A stretch of 45,563 nucleotides of DNA from Candidatus Thorarchaeota archaeon (GCA_003345555.1 PRDJ01000033.1:1-45563), one strand, 5' to 3'. Positions 34,701 through 43,331 are shown, numbered from the stretch's first letter. Numbers and translations: made by a program. Notes: generated from the sequence alone by a model not told the origin.

Positions 34701-35069
34701 ATCTAGAGAAGTGGACGAAGGCAATTGCCTCCGTCGAAAACCTTGGCCTAAGAGCAGTCGTCCTGCGCGTGTTCTTGGTCTGAGCCACGTTCTTCACTTC
34801 ACAACTGGTACGAAGGCGTAAGCCAGTGCAGCAGCAGACTGTACATTCGCGTTCTTTCTGTTCATCATCACAGACATTTTTCGGGAATTGCTTTCGTGAG
34901 CCATGTTACTTCACGAGTAATGCCTCTCAAGTTCAGTATATAATGGAAAGCCACGTTTCGAGGCCACTGATGAGAGTCACATGATGTGACTGCACGTGAA
35001 CCGAAACTGCCGGTAATAGAGGTGTCAGAGGCTGACTAGAACTGTGGCTGCTCGCAATCGAAGCAAGTC
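34701..35069. other. Intergenic region with orphan TATA box, palindrome and a tiny ORF
   Basis: No long gene. The symmetric A/T-rich box TATATAATG lies at 34937-34945. On the plus strand it would start transcription near 34965, just before a 17-base palindrome (AGTCACA-TGA-TGTGACT, 34975-34991). On the minus strand it would lead to a 36-codon frame starting at ATG 34904. Neither reading is proven. Confidence 0.35.
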
Positions 35070-35603
35070 CTACTTGGTGGGCTTAGAACGGTCCGATTCC
35101 CGCTTGTGCCTCTTTCCGAGCTCAACATACAATTCTGCATCGGTCTTGAAGGACTCGTGCATGTCCGGAGGTACTTCCTTGATGACCTTTCCAGGAATTC
35201 CCAGCACTAGTGAATTTGGCGGGATTTGAGTGTTCTCTGTGACGACTGCCCCTGCCCCGATGACACTTCCATCTCCGACTTTGACACCAGTGAGAACTAT
35301 CGCACCGATGCCGACAACGACTTGATTGCCTATCTCACATGCGTGAATCACTGAATTGTGACCTGCAGTGACAAGGTCACCAATTATGGTCGGATTGAGA
35401 AACGTGCAGTGTACTGTGCAATTGTCCTGTATGGATGTGTTCTTGCCGATTCGTATCTTGTTCATATCAGCTCGAACCACTGCGAACTCCCAGACGCTCG
35501 TTCCGTCTCCAATCTCAATATCTCCGATTAGAGATGCGCGCGGAGAGACGTAAGCACCCGGGTGAATCTTCGGCATCTTACCTTCAAACTTGTACAAGCC
35601 CAT
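35070..35603 (-). CDS. Gamma-class carbonic anhydrase-like hexapeptide protein
   Basis: Left-handed beta-helix protein of 177 residues. In open-frame numbering (28 more residues), the zinc ligands of gamma carbonic anhydrase are all present: His93 (CTVHC), His110 and His115 (AGHNSVIHAC). Arg72 and Asp74 (VRADM) and Gln87 (IQDN) are there too. The long acidic loop of Cam is missing, as in CamH proteins, so activity is possible but not certain. The start is set at ATG 35603 (normal family N-terminus), supported by GGTG eight bases before it and a TATA box at 35639-35648. Starts further upstream to 35687 have no such support. Confidence 0.85.
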   Translation of the reverse strand: MGLYKFEGKMPKIHPGAYVSPRASLIGDIEIGDGTSVWEFAVVRADMNKIRIGKNTSIQDNCTVHCTFLNPTIIGDLVTAGHNSVIHACEIGNQVVVGIGAIVLTGVKVGDGSVIGAGAVVTENTQIPPNSLVLGIPGKVIKEVPPDMHESFKTDAELYVELGKRHKRESDRSKPTK

Positions 35604-35638
35604 CGTTCTGACACCAAGATCCACCACTGGTCGGAGGT

Positions 35639-35648
35639 CTATAAGAGT
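35639..35648 (-). promoter_or_regulatory. TATA box for the gamma-CA-like gene
   Basis: CTCTTATAGA on the minus strand, about 40 bp before ATG 35603, inside the 5' part of the longer open frame. It supports the shorter start. Confidence 0.45.
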
Positions 35649-35846
35649 GTTGAGAAAGTCCATGTATATCATTCCGGAAGGCTGCATCGCTCATGGGTTC
35701 AGTTCGATCTTGCTTGCCAAACCGACCGCTTGGATGGCTTTCCGCGGGGCTATTGCATTAACTGTGCACGACCCGAACTGCAGTACTACTTATAGGGTAG
35801 CTTAGCCAAGCCGCATGGCACATTACCATAAGGAGGAAAGAAGTGG

Positions 35847-36635
35847 TTGATTCTGAATCCCTTGGGTCCGGGCTTGGAAATTGCTTGGGACCTAGTTGCG
35901 ATGGTGCTCTCTATTATTGCAGTCATGATGGTCGTGCAAATCAACGGAACCATCCGAAAGACTGGTAAGCTATCCTCTAACGTGACACGCAAGGTCGTCC
36001 ACATCTTTGCGGCGCCCGTATTCGCCTTGACCTGGTATCTATACCCTGGCGATGCCTACAGTCGCTATTTCGCAATGATTGTGCCCATCTTGTTTGTGCT
36101 TCTATTCGCTGGAATAGGAATGGGAAAGGTGAAGAACGAGGCCTTTGTTGCATCGATGTCGCGCTCGGGAGATCCAAAAGAATTACTCAGAGGAACTCTA
36201 TACTATGCAATGATGATAGTCATAGTGACATTCTTCTGGTTCTATTATCCTGCGACTCCCATGGGGCTTGTCATCTTTGGCTGCCTTGCTGGCGGTGACG
36301 GACTTGCAGACATCATCGGCCGCAAGTATGGCGGCAACAGGAAGTTCGGCATCGGTGGTGCAGAGAAGACTATGGCCGGGTCCGCTGGCATGTTCTTTGG
36401 TTCCTTTCTGTTCAGCTATATCCTGATTGCCATATTCTCCCTAGAAGTCGCGGCGTTCAATCTCGTTAACCTGTTTCTTCCAATTCTCGTGATTAGCTTG
36501 GTGGCCACGTTAGTTGAAGCCCTCTCGCCCAAGAACGTGGACAACTGGACAGTGCCATTGGCAGTGATTGTCATGGTCGTCCTGTTCATCTATTTCATGC
36601 CGACATGGTGGCCATTTGCATTGCTAAGCTTCTAG
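35847..36635 (+). CDS. Phytol/dolichol kinase-family membrane protein
   Basis: 262 residues with about seven membrane helices. It resembles the VTE5/SEC59 group of CTP- or ATP-dependent polyprenol kinases, relatives of CDP-diacylglycerol synthase: TRKVVHI near residue 47, then GGDGLADIIGRKYGG with the conserved acidic residues near 149-163, then EKTMAGSAGMF. The TTG start at 35847 is supported by AGGAGG at 35831-35836. It lies 22 bases before isopentenyl phosphate kinase, which suggests a shared role in isoprenoid phosphate metabolism or salvage (inference). Confidence 0.78.
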   Translation: MILNPLGPGLEIAWDLVAMVLSIIAVMMVVQINGTIRKTGKLSSNVTRKVVHIFAAPVFALTWYLYPGDAYSRYFAMIVPILFVLLFAGIGMGKVKNEAFVASMSRSGDPKELLRGTLYYAMMIVIVTFFWFYYPATPMGLVIFGCLAGGDGLADIIGRKYGGNRKFGIGGAEKTMAGSAGMFFGSFLFSYILIAIFSLEVAAFNLVNLFLPILVISLVATLVEALSPKNVDNWTVPLAVIVMVVLFIYFMPTWWPFALLSF

Positions 36636-36657
36636 GTTCTCAGGCGGTGGCGGGATA

Positions 36658-37476
36658 ATGGCAAAGGACCTCACGGTCATCAAACTAGGAGGATCGCTCC
36701 TTACAGACAAGTCAAAGCCATATGAGGCACGCAAACCAGTGATCAGGTCGGTCACACGGGAACTCAAGACGTGTATTGATGATGGGCTCATCAAGTCGTT
36801 GGTTGTAGTACAAGGAGTCGGGTCGTACGGTCACCCACCAATTCTTGAGCACGGTCTCCACAAGGGTTTCAAAGGACCCGAACAACTCCTTCCGCTGTCA
36901 AAGACGCAACGCAAAGTGAATGAGTTCCGGGAAATGGTTGCAGCGGAGTTCCATCTGGCCGGATTGCCAGTGAACCTACTTCACCCATCCTCGATGATTA
37001 CGGCAGAGAAGATGCGGATTCTCAAGTATTTCCTGGACCCGCTGAAGGGATATCTATCCCTAGGAATGGTGCCATTACTTGGCGGCGACATGCTGTATGA
37101 CACTACAATGGGATTTAGTGTAGGGAGCGGCGACCAACTCGCAGTGATGCTGGCTCGTGAGCTCGATGCCAAACGTCTCATCTTCGCGATGGACGTACCA
37201 GGAATCTACACAGGCAATCCAAAGACAGACCCCAGGGCATCTATCATTGAACAGGTCAATCTCAATGAAATCGATAAGGTTCTTGCGCAAATGGGCTCCT
37301 CGGGAACTGCCGATGCAAGCGGAGCAATGAAGGGAAAGCTGATGTCGATTGCACAGGCCAGAGACCTAGTCGAAGCAGGTCTGGAAGTCACTCTACTTTC
37401 AATGATGAAACCGGGGAATCTTCACGGCCTGCTTGAAGGCAAGGCTATAACGTGCACCCGGGTGGTGGTGAGGTAG
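36658..37476 (+). CDS. Isopentenyl phosphate kinase
   Basis: 272-residue amino-acid-kinase-fold enzyme that phosphorylates isopentenyl phosphate to isopentenyl diphosphate with ATP, the last step of the archaeal mevalonate route. KLGGSLLTDK (9-18) binds phosphate. The IPK hallmark His59 lies in GVGSYGHP. GGDMLYD, SGDQLAV, MDVPGIYTGNP and DASGAMKGKL follow family order. It is an archaeal marker gene. It is probably in an operon with the prenol-kinase-like gene just upstream. Confidence 0.93.
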   Translation: MAKDLTVIKLGGSLLTDKSKPYEARKPVIRSVTRELKTCIDDGLIKSLVVVQGVGSYGHPPILEHGLHKGFKGPEQLLPLSKTQRKVNEFREMVAAEFHLAGLPVNLLHPSSMITAEKMRILKYFLDPLKGYLSLGMVPLLGGDMLYDTTMGFSVGSGDQLAVMLARELDAKRLIFAMDVPGIYTGNPKTDPRASIIEQVNLNEIDKVLAQMGSSGTADASGAMKGKLMSIAQARDLVEAGLEVTLLSMMKPGNLHGLLEGKAITCTRVVVR

Positions 37477-37493
37477 TTAAGTCCTCGGATCAC

Positions 37494-37504
37494 CACATAT
37501 AATC
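37494..37504 (+). promoter_or_regulatory. TATA box for the DUF4184 gene
   Basis: ACATATAATCA about 40 bp before ATG 37539; it predicts a short leader of about 13 bases. Confidence 0.5.
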
Positions 37505-37538
37505 AGACGACCATATTGCTCGCAGCTTGTGAACCTCC

Positions 37539-38108
37539 ATGCCGTTCACCCCGCTCCACTATCCTATTGCGTATGCGCTTCATAGGCTTGGGAGGAGACT
37601 CTCCATGCCCGGCCTAATCGTGGGTTCTTTCGTGCCTGACATTGAGGTCCCGGTGCTATGGCTGTTCGGTGGTGGCCTTCCAGATCACTTAATCCTACAC
37701 AGCATCATAGGCGTGCTCACAATTGGTGTATTGGTCTCGGTCCTGGTGACACGCTTCCTTTACGCGCCCGCCATATCTGCCCTCTTTGGAATCGAACGAG
37801 CCAAGCTGGAGTCAGCCTGCGCAACGAGCTACGTCCTAATTGGGTCGTGTCTCCTCGGTCTGTTCGGTCATCTTCTTCTCGATCTTCCGATGCACCCCTA
37901 CAATCCACTGCTTTGGCCATGGGTGAATCCTAATGCCATTGTTGGCATTCTTGTTATCCTCTTTGCCCAAGGAGGAAACATCGAAAGCGGTTTCGCAGCT
38001 GCGAATCAACTCGTCAGTGTTGTAATGCTAGTACCATTACTCGCGATCGTTATCAAACATAGACATGTGCTGTGGAGCAGCCTGTGGCTTGATGAAACCC
38101 GAAAGTAG
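37539..38108 (+). CDS. DUF4184-like membrane protein
   Basis: 189 residues with about five membrane segments. The N-terminal MPFTPLHYPIAY and GSFVPDIE, with Asp and His residues later (LPDHLILHS, GHLLLD), are the layout of DUF4184 and related integral membrane metal-dependent hydrolase-like proteins. The substrate is unknown. It has its own TATA box and no Shine-Dalgarno sequence, so it may have a near-leaderless mRNA. Confidence 0.75.
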   Translation: MPFTPLHYPIAYALHRLGRRLSMPGLIVGSFVPDIEVPVLWLFGGGLPDHLILHSIIGVLTIGVLVSVLVTRFLYAPAISALFGIERAKLESACATSYVLIGSCLLGLFGHLLLDLPMHPYNPLLWPWVNPNAIVGILVILFAQGGNIESGFAAANQLVSVVMLVPLLAIVIKHRHVLWSSLWLDETRK

Positions 38109-38253
38109 CATCCTGTTGGAAGCTCGTGAAGTAGCGAAGCAGCTATAGGTACATGTGAGGATGATCATACGGATAATAGAGATTGCCCAAACTGCTCTGC
38201 CCTAATGTAGTATTCATAAGGGAGCTTTGCATTTCTGGGTTCGTGACTGTGAG

Positions 38254-39510
38254 ATGACGGACTACAAGGTAAAGGATATTGGTCTTGCACAAGAAGGCAG
38301 ATTGCTGATCGACTATGCAGAGAAGCATATGCCGGTGCTCATGCACCTGAGGAAACAGCATTCTGACAAGAAACCTCTCAAGAACATGAGGATATCGGGC
38401 TGTCTCCATGTGACCAAGGAGACCGCCGTGCTGATAGAGAGCCTAAGAGCTATGGGAGCCGAAGTCGCTTGGTGTGGCTGTAATCCACTTTCAACAAATG
38501 ACAAGGTTGCAGCAGCTCTTGCCGCTAACAACGTCCCGGTATTCGCATGGAATGGACTGAACAAGGAGGAGTACTACTGGTGCATAGAGAAGACGCTGCA
38601 ATATCGGCCGAACCTCACTCTTGATGATGGTGCAGACCTAATATTCACACTCCACAGGAAGCACGAAGACTTGATTTCCAACCTGTACGGAGGTTCGGAA
38701 GAGACAACAACAGGAGTGATCAGGGTGAGGGCCATGTCTGAAGACGGTGCGCTGAAATACCCTATCGTTGCAGTCAATGATGCAGCCACCAAGCACATGT
38801 TCGACAATGTGTATGGCACAGGGCAGAGTACATTTGATGGTGTCTTGCGAGCTTCAGCAATACTGATTGCAGGGAAGACTGTGGTCATATCTGGTTATGG
38901 CTTCTGTGGACGCGGACTAGCAGCGAGAGCCAGAGGATTCGGTGCTGATGTCATAGTAACGGAAGTCGACCCGGTTAAGGCCCTGCAGGCACGCATGGAT
39001 GGCTATAGGGTCATGCCAATGAAGCAGGCGGCAAGGGAAGGAGACCTATTCATAACTTCAACGGGCATGAAGGACATAATAAACGCCGAGCATATGAAGG
39101 TCATGAAAGACGGGGCGATTCTGGGGAACGCCGGCCATTACAACGTAGAAATCAACGGCAGTGACCTTGACTCACTTAGTACAGGAAAGAAGAGGGTGCG
39201 TCCTGCGCTTGACGAATACTTACTCAGAGACGGCAGACGATTGTATCTTCTGGGTGAAGGGAGACTTGTCAACCTTGTGGCAGCAGAAGGCCATCCATCA
39301 GAGGTCATGGATCTTTCGTTCGCCGCCCAAATGAACGCAATGCTCTGGTTGACTTTGCATGGCAAGACATTGAAGCCTGCGGTCTACACGTTCCCAGAGG
39401 AGCTCGACAAACAGACTGCCATGGCGAAACTTGAGACAATGGGCATCAAGATTGACAAGTGGACAACAGAACAGACTGCATATGCTAAGGCATACGCCGA
39501 AGGGACTTGA
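38254..39510 (+). CDS. ahcY: S-adenosylhomocysteinase
   Basis: 418-residue NAD-dependent enzyme that hydrolyses S-adenosylhomocysteine to adenosine and homocysteine. Substrate-domain motifs: HLRKQHSDKKPLKNMRISGCLHVTKETAVL, WCGCNPLSTND and DDGADL. The NAD-binding GYGFCGRG follows, then a C-terminal HPSEVMDLSFAAQ. ATG 38254 is preferred to the TTG at 38227; a TATA-like TATTCATAAG at 38211 fits the ATG. It serves methyltransferases generally; the two methyltransferases at 3.8-5.5 kb are examples. A clear terminator follows. Confidence 0.95.
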   Translation: MTDYKVKDIGLAQEGRLLIDYAEKHMPVLMHLRKQHSDKKPLKNMRISGCLHVTKETAVLIESLRAMGAEVAWCGCNPLSTNDKVAAALAANNVPVFAWNGLNKEEYYWCIEKTLQYRPNLTLDDGADLIFTLHRKHEDLISNLYGGSEETTTGVIRVRAMSEDGALKYPIVAVNDAATKHMFDNVYGTGQSTFDGVLRASAILIAGKTVVISGYGFCGRGLAARARGFGADVIVTEVDPVKALQARMDGYRVMPMKQAAREGDLFITSTGMKDIINAEHMKVMKDGAILGNAGHYNVEINGSDLDSLSTGKKRVRPALDEYLLRDGRRLYLLGEGRLVNLVAAEGHPSEVMDLSFAAQMNAMLWLTLHGKTLKPAVYTFPEELDKQTAMAKLETMGIKIDKWTTEQTAYAKAYAEGT

Positions 39511-39515
39511 ACGGG

Positions 39516-39547
39516 GACTGAGGAGAGCATTGCTCCTCAGTCTTTCT
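39516..39547. terminator. Hairpin terminator between S-adenosylhomocysteinase and hydrolase
   Basis: Perfect 9-bp stem ACTGAGGAG / CTCCTCAGT (39517-39525 and 39533-39541), 7-base loop, then CTTTCT. It is placed 6 bases past one stop and 8 before the other, so it probably serves both convergent genes. Confidence 0.65.
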
Positions 39548-39554
39548 CGCCATC

Positions 39555-41318
39555 TCAGACAATCTGGAATGTGCTCGCAATAATCACGGCGAGGAGAAAT
39601 GCATTGAGCAGCGCTGTAGACATGTAGCTCTTCGATAGACCACCTACCCACAGGGTGATTAGAGCAGTGAGGCCAAACAGGACGGCGAACGGCAGCATCA
39701 GCAGGGCCACAAACATCACGAACCCGAGCTGTGCTCCCGCCAAGAACGGCAGATACAGAGCCGCTATCACGATTCCGAAGCCAGCCAACTTGTGAACGAT
39801 TGCTCCCACAGACTTCTTTGATAGTGATAAGAACGAAGTCCATCCGGACACGACGCCAACGACTCTGTCTAGCCAAAGAACGTCTACGTAGAACAGTGGC
39901 AAGAGTGTCATGGTCAGGACAACTGTAGACAGTGCTCTGAGCAGGAGAGCGCCGCTAATCACCTGTGGTGTGGCACTGATCTTAATACCGGCCAAGGAAG
40001 AGGAGAGGTAAGACCAGGCGCACAGCCAGACGATTATTGGAACAACAGGAATCAATGACCTTGCGAAGTTGTCAAGTGCTCGTTTGACTTGCATCTGAAA
40101 ACCGTGGCCAATCTCGGATTGAGTCTGGGGTCGACCAAAGTTTCTTCGAATGAAGTAGATGGCAACTGGGAATATAACCAGAGAGAAAATCGTGAATGCT
40201 GTGCCGAATGATACAGGAACGATGACAATCCCTGCAAACTCCATTATGAGGCCTATGAACATCAATGAAAGAAACATCACTGCACTCAGAGAACCCAACA
40301 AGAGGCTGAATCTCAGAGCCTTAGACCGGCCCATCGGAGTCCACATATCCGTGCTAGCACGCGGCCTCAGCCTAGGAGGCAACTTGGTATACGTGATTAG
40401 GTACAACGGAAATAAAGACAGCAGCATTGCCGAAGCTTGTAGCAGACCCCCTATGTCTGCATACTGGTAGACTTGATTTGAGATAGGAAGTGTGTGCTGC
40501 TCAAACTGGGACACACCTTGCAGAGAACGACCAAGCCAATCGACCGACTGCATGACTATTGTGACATCGGAAATCTCGAAGAGATGATTTGTGAAGCTTA
40601 ACACAAGCTTTCTTGCACTCCCGTCCGAGAAGCTGCCATAGATTGTGCCCGATGAAACGTCGGAAAGCCCTGTTGCAATCCTTAGAGTCGTATATGCAAG
40701 CTCAGGCGAGACCAGCTCGTCATAGAACCCGCAAGCTATCATCAGGTTATGGGGGTGGGTCTGGTTTAAGGAGAGAGAAAGGCCACCGAAGTTCTCGCCC
40801 ATTCCTCCGCCGATGATTACAGTCGCATTGGGCTGAACTGACATGTTCTGCATGAGCATAGCCACACCTGCACCCAATGAATGTCCGAGAACACCCCAAG
40901 TTGAGTTGCTTGTGTCAGGGTCGTTACTTTGAACATAGCGGACTGCTTCGTAAGCATCACTCACAACTTCCATGAATGTCCCGAAACTGAATGTCTCTGA
41001 CGACACTCCATGCCCGGCCAAGTCGACGGAGACGACTGTGAAATTCCTCCGAGCCAACTCGATATTGACCGGCAGCATCTCCGCCCTTGATGCAGAAATA
41101 CCGTGAATCGTAAGGACTGCCGGTAGGGGTGCGCCATAGGTTAGGATGCGAGGCTTGTAGACGGAGAAATCAACCACCCGGCCATTTGTTCGCGTTATTT
41201 GTATGTTCACGACGGTGACTTCCCCCAGTCCTCTCTCAGCGGACCAAACCATGTAGGTTGACGATGCAATGATCACCGAAAGAATGAACAGTGCTAGGTA
41301 CCTTGGTTCCCTTGCCAA
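39555..41318 (-). CDS. Multi-spanning membrane protein with N-terminal alpha/beta hydrolase domain
   Basis: About 587 residues. After one N-terminal membrane helix, an extracytoplasmic-type alpha/beta hydrolase domain spans about 50-290: HG oxyanion residues at 72-73 (TIHGIS), nucleophile Ser147 in GHSLGAG, and VDLAGHG. The C-terminal 300 residues have about eight further membrane helices. The substrate is unknown; an ester or amide on the outer side is likely (inference). TTG 41318 is chosen as start because AGGAGG lies at 41326-41331 and a TATA box at 41353-41362; the open frame runs on to 41432 without support. Confidence 0.8.
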   Translation of the reverse strand: MAREPRYLALFILSVIIASSTYMVWSAERGLGEVTVVNIQITRTNGRVVDFSVYKPRILTYGAPLPAVLTIHGISASRAEMLPVNIELARRNFTVVSVDLAGHGVSSETFSFGTFMEVVSDAYEAVRYVQSNDPDTSNSTWGVLGHSLGAGVAMLMQNMSVQPNATVIIGGGMGENFGGLSLSLNQTHPHNLMIACGFYDELVSPELAYTTLRIATGLSDVSSGTIYGSFSDGSARKLVLSFTNHLFEISDVTIVMQSVDWLGRSLQGVSQFEQHTLPISNQVYQYADIGGLLQASAMLLSLFPLYLITYTKLPPRLRPRASTDMWTPMGRSKALRFSLLLGSLSAVMFLSLMFIGLIMEFAGIVIVPVSFGTAFTIFSLVIFPVAIYFIRRNFGRPQTQSEIGHGFQMQVKRALDNFARSLIPVVPIIVWLCAWSYLSSSLAGIKISATPQVISGALLLRALSTVVLTMTLLPLFYVDVLWLDRVVGVVSGWTSFLSLSKKSVGAIVHKLAGFGIVIAALYLPFLAGAQLGFVMFVALLMLPFAVLFGLTALITLWVGGLSKSYMSTALLNAFLLAVIIASTFQIV

Positions 41319-41352
41319 GTTCGTTCCTCCTGATTTGCCGGGTCTACCCCCC

Positions 41353-41362
41353 GAAATAAGTA
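41353..41362 (-). promoter_or_regulatory. TATA box for the membrane hydrolase
   Basis: ATACTTATTT on the minus strand, about 40 bp before TTG 41318; it supports the short start. Confidence 0.45.
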
Positions 41363-41447
41363 TTAGCCGTAAGCCGTCTGCCTGCCCTGTGCCTTCATCG
41401 GACAATCGAAATGCAAAGGTCTGCTCCAACAACTTGGTCCAATACTC

Positions 41448-41456
41448 TCATATACG
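41448..41456 (+). promoter_or_regulatory. TATA box for the TrmB-MEDS regulator
   Basis: TCATATACG about 55 bp before ATG 41507; the predicted leader of about 28 bases carries GGGAGGAG. Confidence 0.45.
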
Positions 41457-41506
41457 CTTGCGCACGTCTTGACCCTGACAACCTCAGTGGGAGGAGAGTC
41501 ACAGCC

Positions 41507-42928
41507 ATGTCACACTTGGAAGACGGTGCCAAGATGTTGTCTGATTTCGGCCTCACGCCATGTGAAGCCAAAGTGTATCTGGCTGTGGTCAGACTCGGAC
41601 CGACGTCGGCAAGCAGGATTTCGAAGTTGGCTGGTGTCCGTCGAGAGGAGGTATACAGAACCCTGCCCCGACTCGAAAAGGCGGGAATAGTCGATAGAGT
41701 ATTGGGCAGACCAGTGAAGGTCAAAGCATTACCAGTAGAGGATGCACTCTCGCTCCTCATTGAACACAAGAAGGAAGAACTGCAGAAATCAGTCTCGGAG
41801 CTGAGTGCCAAGAAGGACAGATTCCTCCTCAGCTTCAAGTCCGAAATCCAAAGTACAGATTCTCGAGAGAATGGTTCCCACTTCGTTCTGATATCGGAGA
41901 AGGAAGCGATTACAAGGAGAACGGCAGTCCTAGCCGGCAAGGCAAGAGAGAGTATTGATCTGGCAGACTCCAGTGACTATGTGATCCGCTTCATCTTCAG
42001 TTACGCTGAAGCACTCAAGAAAGCCAGCGGAAGAGGAGTGAGATTCCGCATCCTGACGGACTGCCCTGATGATGAGAACGCTGTCCCAAGAGCGTTAGAG
42101 AGCTTCATGCCGAGAAACTCATTCAACTTGCGCTACCATGAGGAGATTCCCAGCCGATATGTCATCTTCGATGGCAAAGAGTCTATGATTACTACATCTC
42201 CAGGAGGAGGGCTGGCGGAGAGCAATACACTTTGGACAGATGATGCCAGCCTCGTGATGCTTATGCAGAGAGGCTTTGAGGATCAGTTTCGCTCTGCAAC
42301 CGACTGCAAGGATTTCCACTTCTCAGCTTCTGACAAGCTGGCACGGGTTCTCAAAGGCCTCAAACCAAGGGACCACGCAATACTAGTCTACAATTCCCCG
42401 GAGGTAAAGCGGGAAGCCCTTTTCACCTACATTAGGTACGGTTTAGAGAGAGGAGAAGCAGCTAAATACGTCTGTTCAGAAGAAACCCCGAGCGAGATCC
42501 GGAAAGCTATGAGAAGCTTTGGAGTCAACGTTGAGGAGTACGAAAAGACAGGAGCCTTGGACGTGCTTCACTACACAAGCATATACATCAGGGATGGAAA
42601 ATTCACTATCCCGGATGTGATGAATTCGTGGGATAATTACTACAGAGAAGCAATAGCCATGGGCTTCAAAGGGCTTAGAGTCACAGGTGAAATGAGCTGC
42701 TTTATTGAGCACAAACTGGTCCGAGAGCTGCTTGAGTATGAACAGGCACTACACACGACTCTTGATATCCCTATTACTGCGATATGTGCCTACAACTCCC
42801 AAGCATTGGGTAGAATCGACAATCCGATAGATGTCTACTCCGAATTGGTAAAAGCACACGGTAAGCTTCTATTTGCTGGAAGCGACACTAGGACCTCAGA
42901 GAGAATGGAACTCCGAAAGGCCCGATAG
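41507..42928 (+). CDS. TrmB-family regulator with MEDS sensory domain
   Basis: 473 residues in three parts. About 1-75 is a TrmB winged helix (FGLTPCEAKVYLAVVRLGPTSASRISKLAGVRREEVYRTLPRLEKAGIV), which usually binds promoters of sugar or energy genes. About 76-290 is the PLD-like TrmB middle region (ALLIEHKKEEL, then a nuclease-like fold with RYVIFDGKESMI). About 310-460 is a MEDS domain (DHAILVYNSPEVKREALFTYIRYGLERGEAAKYVCSEE...), known from DcmR and methanogen sensors. The MEDS domain may sense a hydrophobic or C1 signal. ATG 41507 is supported by GGGAGGAG. It is divergent from the hydrolase. The target genes are unknown. Confidence 0.85.
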   Translation: MSHLEDGAKMLSDFGLTPCEAKVYLAVVRLGPTSASRISKLAGVRREEVYRTLPRLEKAGIVDRVLGRPVKVKALPVEDALSLLIEHKKEELQKSVSELSAKKDRFLLSFKSEIQSTDSRENGSHFVLISEKEAITRRTAVLAGKARESIDLADSSDYVIRFIFSYAEALKKASGRGVRFRILTDCPDDENAVPRALESFMPRNSFNLRYHEEIPSRYVIFDGKESMITTSPGGGLAESNTLWTDDASLVMLMQRGFEDQFRSATDCKDFHFSASDKLARVLKGLKPRDHAILVYNSPEVKREALFTYIRYGLERGEAAKYVCSEETPSEIRKAMRSFGVNVEEYEKTGALDVLHYTSIYIRDGKFTIPDVMNSWDNYYREAIAMGFKGLRVTGEMSCFIEHKLVRELLEYEQALHTTLDIPITAICAYNSQALGRIDNPIDVYSELVKAHGKLLFAGSDTRTSERMELRKAR

Positions 42929-43008
42929 CCTCATTGACAAAAGCACATTGTTAGAGTCTGATGCCAGAGCATAGGGGCAAGTAAGACCTCGGTCTCTAGA
43001 AAGCCCAT

Positions 43009-43254
43009 CTATGCCGGCACGTAAATCCACTGTCGCATATCTTGCAGGCAGGGTACTCTCTTGATCAGCTTCTTCTTCAGAAGCTTTCTCAGGGCATACC
43101 TTACGGTTCTTGGCGCAAAAGAGACTTTGTCCAAGAGCTGCTTCGGGGTAGCTCCGTTCATTCCGTTCTTCCGGAGAAGATCTAGTACAATCGTCTGGCT
43201 TTTTGTCAGCCGAACGACGTCTAGTTCCTCCCCTAGGCTTCTGTCACTCATCAT
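43009..43254 (-). CDS. Small winged-helix DNA-binding protein
   Basis: About 81 residues that are nearly all a winged helix: RLTKSQTIVLDLLRKNGMNGATPKQLLDK, then a recognition helix APRTVRYALRKLLKKKLI and a wing (QWIYVPA). It resembles MarR- or ArsR-type folds without a ligand domain. ATG 43254 has GGTG 6 bases upstream; a GTG at 43263 is in frame. A TATA box at 43295-43304 and an inverted repeat just upstream of it (43308-43331) suggest a controlled promoter, perhaps self-regulated. Confidence 0.75.
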   Translation of the reverse strand: MMSDRSLGEELDVVRLTKSQTIVLDLLRKNGMNGATPKQLLDKVSFAPRTVRYALRKLLKKKLIKRVPCLQDMRQWIYVPA

Positions 43255-43294
43255 ATCTGACACCTAACCTATAGATGATCGGCTGACCAAAAAC

Positions 43295-43331
43295 CGATTT
43301 AACCATGTGTGACTGCCAAGCTACAGTCACA
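43295..43331 (-). promoter_or_regulatory. Promoter and inverted-repeat operator of the small winged-helix gene
   Basis: TATA element GGTTAAATCG (43295-43304) followed upstream by TGTGACTG-8-CAGTCACA (43308-43315 and 43324-43331), perfect 8-base arms. The position right behind TATA/BRE is where an activator or autoregulator would bind. Confidence 0.45.

Noticed and set aside
34965..35036. Box C/D guide RNA candidate (TGATGA ... CTGA)
   Set aside because: Only outer boxes of imperfect form were found; no convincing C'/D' pair and no guide match could be checked. Kept only as part of the intergenic finding.
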